64,000 nucleotides of DNA, taken from the NCBI GenBank assembly GCA_028564705.1, contig JAPXFQ010001678.1, positions 620,001-684,000 of the forward strand. Reading direction: 5' to 3'. Source of the DNA: Apricaphanius iberus. Taxonomy: Eukaryota > Chordata > Actinopteri > Cyprinodontiformes > Aphaniidae. Below are positions 57,096 to 64,000 of this stretch, piece by piece. A program made the position numbers and the translations under genes. How positions within the stretch are numbered: the first letter of the stretch is position 1; each line of letters begins with the position of its first letter. A model generated the notes under the pieces. That model did not search any database, was not told the DNA's origin, and saw only the letters and a program-made list of their open reading frames with translations.

Positions 57096-58196
57096 TCCAT
57101 GTACATTCAGGCAGTTTGTTTTTTCGTTTCAAACAAAAAATGAAAATTCAAAAACACTGGTTTTCATTTTTTGTTTCACACGAAAAAATGAATGCATTTT
57201 AAAATCATGTCACAATTTTATTTACATCATTAACATCCATAATATGTTCATTAGGATCATTCCATGAGTTCTCATAAGTTTCATGCAGAGCAGCCCAGCA
57301 CACCAATAGACTTTCATAGGATGGATATCACAGTCATAATTTTTCATTTAAGGAATAAAAACGTTGTAACTTTTCAGAAAGCAGCGTCATCTTCCCTTCA
57401 GTCTGCCCAAATAATTTTCTGACATTGCAGGAAAAAGCTCGTACCACAGGGAGGCTGGTTTAACGCTGACACCTGCTGCGATGATTTTACAGGACATTTA
57501 TCTGAAATACACACAGCATACATATAAATTAACCTTAATACATCAGCATTTACACAATTTTATGTTGAGCTTTAGCTTTTTTTTAGCCTACTTTAGCATT
57601 AGCTCACCATATAAGTGGTCCAGCTGGTCTCCTGTCTTGCTGCTTTATGGCGTCCACTCTCCTTCACTTCTTCAGAAAATTACTCCTTATCTATGTAGGT
57701 TGGTTTTGTAGTCTGACAAAAGCCGCAGACTAAGCAGTATGTTGAACATCGCCATCGTATCCTCCATTTTTAAGTGTGTAGCCTAGCAACATACACCCTA
57801 CTCACTAAAGCAGACCTCCGTAATCGTAAACTAGTTGTCAGTAAAATAAAACACCTATCTCTAACGCTTCTCTATTCTTGCGTTGTCCTTAATCCACATA
57901 TGAAAAGTCAGGCTGTCTGTCTGTTGTGGCAGCTTGTGTGTATAAATGAACCGCTCTGTACACAAAGTGTTTACCTCGACCTCAGAGAAAACTTCCGGAT
58001 CGGGTTACTCGCCAAAATCAAAAATGAGTTCTCGTTATCCGTTTTTTTTCCATTTCCAAAACGAAAAATCAGATAAGGGTTCGTGATCCGTTTTTTCGTG
58101 TGAAACAAAAAATGAAAAAACGAATAGCAAGTGTGTTTTTGATTATTCATTTTTTGTTTAAAACGAAAAAACGAACTGCCTGAATGTACACAGACC
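57096..58196. mobile_element. hAT-type element with CCCTGGAG target duplication
   Basis: CCCTGGAG occurs at 57088-57095 and 58197-58204. Both ends share ATGTACATTCAGGCAG-type inverted sequence (left TCCATGTACATTC, right GTCTGTGTACATTC as complement), followed by TTTTTTCGTTT/AAACAAAAAATGAAAA palindromic segments. The interior 57600-57770 matches a block at 11230-11400. No complete transposase is seen. Confidence 0.82.
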
Positions 58197-58514
58197 CCCT
58201 GGAGACTGCAATTAAGTTAATCAATTCAGACAAAAAGTTTTGATGTGAGAAAACATTTTTCCTGTCGTAGCGACCAGAAGTTGACATGTAAACTAGCGGA
58301 GGAATACCTTCAGGTAAAGCAGCAGCGGGTGCCGCACAACACTTGTCTTTGGCGCACATCTTGCTCTTTGGAGCGTGTCTAACCAGCTGCGCTGCTGAAA
58401 GTGCACTTCTCTGTGATTTTCAAACTTGCAGTAAGCTCCCAGTCAGCGAAATGCATTGAATACAATGTCTGTGAATCTTTTCTTTTAATTAATGTATTTA
58501 GCTGCAATGGTCTG

Positions 58515-58620
58515 GCGACCTGTCCAGGTTGTACCCTGCCTCTAGTCCACTGACCTTTGGAGATGTGACACCTCGCTAACCCTTCAAGAAGAAGTGGAAC
58601 AAATATTGGATGGAATTTAT
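58515..58620 (-). repeat. Short dispersed repeat, inverted copy
   Basis: GGTCTGGCGACCTGTCCAGG and TACCCTGCCTC are the complement of the repeat at 56100-56215. Confidence 0.7.
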
Positions 58621-58814
58621 TTATATGAATTCGTTGCATAGAGTTGAAAAACAATCTGCATATTTACTTCCAGCGTAAGAGGGAGGTATGAACACTAATC
58701 TGTAAAAATGATGGACAGCCTTCAGATTTTCCGTCACCGTTCTAAAAAAAACGGTCCAATACGGAAAATATTCGCACAACGCAACCCCTGTATGTTTGTG
58801 TGTGTATATATATA

Positions 58815-59000
58815 TCAGGGTTTTTCCTGCGTTAAAATTAGCGGCCGCCTCCAGCTAATTTTGTGTCGCCCCAGCCTGATATCGCGCTGCCCCCAGCTAT
58901 ATGGACGTTATTTTAACTGCAGTTGCAGCGTTACGCAACTATGGGGCGCTGTATCAGCGGTGTACAGGTCAGGTAACCAAGCTTTACACGAGAAGAGCTG
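58815..59000 (+). repeat. Repeat family R2, copy at 58.8 kb
   Basis: Starts CAGGGTTTTTCCTGCG, the R1-like terminus, then GCCCCAGCCTGATATCGCG and TTATTTTAACTGCAGTTGCA, matching the complement of 26660-26750. Confidence 0.75.
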
Positions 59001-59158
59001 AAGCAAAAAAGCGTCCTGATTTCCCCCCTGTTTTCTAACAAAACAGCATAGCCATTAGAATGACATACTTTCGCTTAATGCGCATGCGCAGCAGTAAAAA
59101 AAACAACATACTTTTTCCTTTGGTGTTTAAAATCTGTTCAAATCAACTTAAATATATA

Positions 59159-60277
59159 TACTACTCACAAAAATTTAAGTAACACTTTAAAGAAACACAT
59201 TAGATACATCAGATCTCAATATAAAGTTGGATATCTATACAAATAACGACAGGGCAATGTCTTAGGAACAAAAGAATGCATAGTCTTTTAATGGAAATAA
59301 AAGTGTTCAGCCTCCAGAGGGCTCAATTGTGTAGACACCCTAAAATCAGAGTGAAATGAAGATGTGGCAGGCTATTCTATTTTTTCAAAAACGAAATTTC
59401 TGCAACTCTAAATGCTTTTCATTATCTTGTGAGGCCCCCGCGATCTTGTATGCATGCTTGACGTCGGGGCATGCTCCCAATGAGACGACGGATGATGTCT
59501 TGTGGCATTTCCTCCCAAATCTGTGTGAGGGCATCCCTGAGCTGTTGTACAGTCTGAGGAGCAACCTGGCGGCGCCTAATGGACTGAAACATAATGTCCC
59601 ACAGATGTTCTATTGGGTTTAAATCAGGGGATCGTTGAAGCCATTCAATTCTTGCAACTCCTTCATCCTCCAGCCACTGCCTGCCTACTCTTGCCACATG
59701 AGGTCGGCATTTTTGTGCATTAGGAGGAAACCAGGACCTACTGCACTAGCGTAGGGTCTGACAATGGGTTCAAGGATTTCATCTCGATACCTTATGGCAG
59801 TCAGAGCACAATTTCCTAGGCAGTAGAGGTCTTTGCGTCCCTCCATGGATATGCCTCCCCAGATAATCGCTGACCCACCACCAAACCTGTCATGTTGAAC
59901 GAAGTTGCAGGCAGCATAACATTCTCCTTGTCTTCTCCAGACTCTTTCACGTCTATCACACGTGCACCTGCTCTCGTCTGTAAAAAGCACAGCGTGCTAG
60001 TGGCGGACTTGCCAATTCTGGTGTTTTTGAGCAAATGCCAGTCGAGCTCCACAGTGCTGGGCAGTGAGCACAGGGCCCACTACAGGGCCCTCAGGACCCA
60101 CAGGCCATCCTCATGAAGTCTGTTCCTGAATGTTTGGGTAGAGACATTCACACCAGTGAAAGTGATTAACGATGCCCTCAGCTGCTTAACCAACCAGAAA
60201 AATTATCCGACAGGTTTAATTGATTTCATGCCAGGCCCAATAAAAAAAGTCTTCCTTTAATTTTTGTGAGCAGTTTA
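59159..60277 (-). mobile_element. Tc1-like transposon, - strand
   Basis: The left end CTACTCACAAAAATTTAAGT and the right end AATTTTTGTGAGCAG are inverted counterparts, each near a TA. About 1.1 kb, shorter than a full element, so internal parts are missing. Confidence 0.85.
59422..60165 (-). pseudogene. Tc1-like transposase, decayed
   Basis: Minus-strand frames give QTFRNRLHEDGLWVLRAL near 60100, then VLFTDESRCTCDRRERVWRR, GGGSAIIWGGISMEGRKDLY, FLLMHKNADLMWQE and, in another frame, ARVGRQWLEDEGVARIEW, RSPDLNPIEHLWDIM. The second catalytic Asp (normally MHDNARPH) reads Lys. The N-terminal helix-turn-helix is missing. Dead. Confidence 0.9.
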
Positions 60278-60879
60278 TATATTTAGGTTTAGATTTAGCC
60301 ATTTAAAAGCAAGCATATTTGTCCTTCTGTGACCTAAGGGTAAGAACAAAAACTTGTGGGTTGGTTAAAATTGGTTAGATGACTCCAGTTATGGTATGCT
60401 ATTCTGACAATGTATGCTATTTTGTCAGAACACTACCTCTTCAACCAGGTAAATATTTTTTGTTTTTTTGCATCCAAGCAGGTCATGTTTATGTTGTTTT
60501 TTAAAATCCGCCGTCTCAGAGTAACAATGGTTTTTAGCGTTACAGAAATGGCTGGGAAAATCAGCCACTACTTAAAAAAATCGTCCTCGCTAGGAGAGCC
60601 AGGAATCCAGTGCAGACAAATTAGTGTAACTGGCAGTTAAAAGGTAATCATAGTTGTGACAAGATGTGAAAATTGTGTCAGGTCTGAACATAGTTGCAAG
60701 CAGGGACTGGCAAGGGTCAGAATGTAGGACAGAAAAGTATCTCAAAAACACAGACAGTGGGTTTGACAAGCAGTGGCTTAATCAATTTACCTGGCATATA
60801 TACGTCATTTTAACCAGGGACGCCGAGGACATTTTCCCCAGCACTTACTATGGCTGGTTTGTCCCCAGCAAACCTGAAG
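60278..60879. other. No gene recognised
   Basis: Intronic AT-rich DNA with short open frames and no motifs. Confidence 0.4.
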
Positions 60880-61425
60880 CCTGGTTCATAGCAGCCTCTG
60901 AGCGACCTTAAGTGATCGTTTCGGCGTCTGACCTACTTTTTGAGCAAGCCGCGAGCGATCCAGTCAATTGCGAAACTAAAGGTAACTATTCTAAAAAAAG
61001 TACTGCAGATTACAAATCGATCATATTTGTGGATCCTAACAGATTATAGAGATGATATAGAGAGCTCTCCTCCTATATTTATTAAATGGGAAGAGTAGAT
61101 AAACAAATGTGTATTTCAACAGTGAATATACCTCTCTACCACCACGCACACTGTCATGTTTTCTTTCTGCGCAGATGCTACTTTGAAGATTTTTAAAGAC
61201 TCCTTTCTACTCCAAAAACATTCTGCAAAGTTGCAGGTACTGTTTGAAGATAGAAAAAAAAAACATGACCTCAATGTCGTGGATTTGGCGGAAGTTTTTT
61301 AAATTTTTTACTGTGGAGGGGGGAAAAATATCAATATAATATTTTTGGTTGACTCCCACTTTCCATTGTGTGGAGAGATTATGTCTGAAAATCTTTGCGC
61401 TGAATGCAGATTATTCTCACTATTT
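60880..61425 (-). repeat. Repeat family R1, copy D (3' half)
   Basis: CCTGGTTCATAGCAGCCTC, GACCTACTTTTTGAGCAAGC, TTTTCTTTCTGCGCAGATG and GTTGACTCCCACTTTCCA match copy B in the same orientation. Similarity ends near 61425. Confidence 0.7.
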
Positions 61426-62315
61426 GTACACACTGTGACTATACAAACCACAACATGTAAATAGGAGAATGTTGGCGTTATTTTATCACTTATTGGAATT
61501 ATTATCCTAGCTGGACCCATTTACATCCAGTCTTTGAGCTAAGCTAGGCTATCGGTGGGTGTGTCAAACAGACAGAAAGGACGCACGGAGATGAAAAAAG
61601 GTATGTATGGGCTTATCTAATTCTGGGGGATACTGTGAAGAAGCTAAAGTCCCAAAAAGTCGAAGTGTTCCTTTAAGTTCATCAGTTTTCAACGCTTATC
61701 CACGCTAATTGAATGACAAAGTATTATCATAAAAACTAACAGAAAATACTATTTTGAGTAAGTTTTATTAATTATAATTGTAATAAAGTAATATATTATG
61801 TAAACTTTTTTTAAAGCGAACAGCAGCGTCTTAAACTTGTGCAAGTACTTCAAACAAGTTTTAAAGTAATAAGAAATGTAAAGAAATATACATTCTTAGC
61901 AAGATAAACAATGGGTGCTTCTCCTTCAAGGTTCATATATATCACAATGACCAATATAAACTTTACATATCAAATGATAAAAACAAGTAATGTATGCCCA
62001 CTGTTTAATGAACAGGTAATGGATTAGTAATGACTAATTATTGTTCGGCCCACAATGTCGATGGAACATGTTAGGACCTATACCATTGGCTGAAAGCGAA
62101 CAGGTGGCTAAGTGATTAATTTGATTGACAGGTTTCTTAGCCAATGGTGACATCAGTTGTTCGTCCGCATTAGGTGAGTCTCAAAACTCACCACACAGAA
62201 TTCTCTCACAAATGCAGAAAGGTTCACAAATTAGAAGTGGTGGGTTCATGCACATTCAGGAATTTGTATGATCTGTGAGTACATATTTGGAGCTTTTTTC
62301 AAAATTATATTTGTG

Positions 62316-62600
62316 AAACAGCTTGGGTGCATTTATGAAACAGATTGTTTGCATTTTTGAAACAGATTTTTTGCATTTTTTAAAGAGATTGTTTGCCTTT
62401 TTGAAACAGATCATGTGCGTTTGTGAACCTCATCGTGTGCGTTTGTGAAACAGATTGTGTGCGTTTGTAAAACAGATCGTGTGCGTTTGTGAAACAGATT
62501 GTGTGCATTTCTGAATTTATATTACAAGTGTTTTTGAAAATTATATTTCTGAACCTCCGCATGTGCATTTGTGAAACAGACCATGTGCATTTCCGAATGA
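62316..62600. repeat. Minisatellite, 22-bp unit
   Basis: Tandem GTGAAACAGATTGTGTGCGTTT, around eleven diverged copies. Confidence 0.93.
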
Positions 62601-62843
62601 GCATATACATTCGTGAAAACCCCTGCTTGAGTTTATTAATAATGAGACTTTTCTATCTCCATAGAATTTCTATGCAGACTTTAATTTACAACTTCTAGGT
62701 TTTTCGTTTATTGTTGCAGTTAGGTATCACTAATGTTTCTGTGCAGTGAACGCATCCACAAAAGATTTAATTGTGTCCTTTTAAAGATTATGCATTACCT
62801 TGGATGCCTCACATTATTTGTGCTTGAACCTCTCTCTACTTAG

Positions 62844-63188
<345 letters not shown>

Positions 63189-63505
63189 TGATTAACAATA
63201 CTTACACAAAACACAAATATAGTGTGTGTACCTACCACAGAATAAAAAAAATAAAAACATTTTTTAATTTGGTTTTATTTAAATGTGAAACGCAGTTTAT
63301 ATGTGCTGCTTCAGATGGTTTAGGGAGTTTACAGCCGTACTCTGGTTTCACATTAAAATAACTGTTACCGGTCTCAAGATAAATTGTTAACCATTAAAAA
63401 CCTAAGTTTGTTTTAGTGAGAACTCGTCAAATTAATCTCCTATAAAATGTTCTCCTTTAATTCTTTTTTTTAATCTCCATTTTTTTCCCTTCCTTGACCT
63501 TTCAG

Positions 63506-63584
63506 GAAGAAAAGGAATGTCACTCCAGTAAAGAGACTTTGGATGAACTCTTTTCGGATGACCAGGATGACCAAGCTCCAGGCA
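63506..63584 (+). CDS. klc1: Kinesin light chain, third coding exon (acidic linker)
   Basis: 79 bp from TTTCAG (63500-63505) to a GTAAGT donor at 63585, leaving one base over (phase 1). It encodes EEKECHSSKETLDELFSDDQ then DDQAPG, the acidic linker between the coiled coil and the TPR domain. The stretch contains the L-D-[DE]-L-F motif of vertebrate KLCs. The TPR exons lie beyond the window. Confidence 0.93.
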
Positions 63585-64000
63585 GTAAGTGTTCCATCGT
63601 ATTTTATCTGCTCTATAATGTTTTAAAAAGTATTCACACCCAAGCTTTTGATAAACCACCATGAATATGTGAACTGGACAGTATTCCAATGCTTGGGACT
63701 CAAATTCAGGCATTTCTTGCTCTAAGACAACAGTGCCACCAACAGGGGTGTCAGAAGAATTTGATTCACGTACAAATCTCACGTTCAAAATGTTACAGTT
63801 TTGATTCTTAAAAAATATTTTTTCTAAACTTTTACAGCCTAAATATTCACTATTCGTATTGTTTGTCAGCCAACAGACTCCACAGTGTGTCATTCCAGCA
63901 AGGGTCGGGTCTGACGCGCTACCGACGTTTCAGTTAAATAACTGTAACTGGTAGCCTGATGCTTCAGAATGTAGGAAGAAAGAGAAATCCAGCCTGACCA
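63585..64000 (+). other. klc1: klc1 intron after the third coding exon (start)
   Basis: Begins with a GTAAGT donor. No exon or repeat recognised to the window end. Confidence 0.6.

Larger units (their letters stand above)
52991..62843 (+). other. klc1: klc1 intron between first and second coding exons, 9.85 kb
   Basis: Phase-0 intron with GT...AG borders. It holds Tc1 fragments (54503-55930), a foldback (56520-56990), a hAT (57096-58196), an R2 piece (58815), a Tc1 (59159-60277), an R1 copy (60880) and a minisatellite (62316). Positions 53000-54180 and 61430-62310 show nothing that I can name. Confidence 0.88.

Overview
This window looks like teleost fish nuclear DNA. It is AT-rich, intron-bearing and packed with transposon families typical of fish: Tc1/mariner, hAT, PIF/Harbinger, L2-type LINEs and a Gypsy LTR. 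No bacterial, organellar or viral gene set is present, and no tRNA, rRNA or CRISPR was seen. The one host gene I can name is a kinesin light chain. Three of its coding exons lie at the right end on the + strand (52724-52990, 62844-63074, 63506-63584), closest to KLC1. An AG acceptor abuts the first ATG, so at least one untranslated exon must lie further left, and much of positions 1-52720 may be klc1 5' intron or intergenic DNA.

Layout. 1-2.8 kb: a degraded hAT element with a BED-finger fragment, split by a dead Tc1. 3.1-6.5 kb: a hAT with an 8-bp target-site duplication (TSD), holding a Harbinger deletion derivative and a second hAT with a perfect TSD. 6.5-12.3 kb: repeat fragments. 12.3-14.0 kb: a near-complete Tc1 on the - strand broken by one stop codon. 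14-24.6 kb: LINE fragments (RT, endonuclease, linker and 3' ends), a 280-bp duplication and two orphan ORFs. 25.6-32 kb: more repeat copies, a TTAA-flanked MITE and a dead Tc1.

32.2-48.7 kb: a large array of degenerate units of about 770 bp. It is bounded by inverted repeats and interrupted by a Harbinger derivative, a 5.3-kb L2 LINE, a LINE-in-LINE nest and a Tc1-like element with an intact 347-residue transposase. 48.8-52.1 kb: a Sleeping Beauty-type Tc1 fused to a second Tc1, then a Gypsy LTR with polypurine tract and minisatellites. 52.7-63.6 kb: klc1 exons, whose first visible intron (9.85 kb) carries further Tc1, foldback, hAT and minisatellite insertions.

No new multi-gene system was found. 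The most unusual items are the 770-bp array, the intact transposase with D-D-38-E spacing and a paralogous empty site, and an open reading frame joining the N-terminus of one Tc1 to the C-terminus of another. Family names rest on recognition of motifs, TIRs and TSDs by eye; no database search was run.
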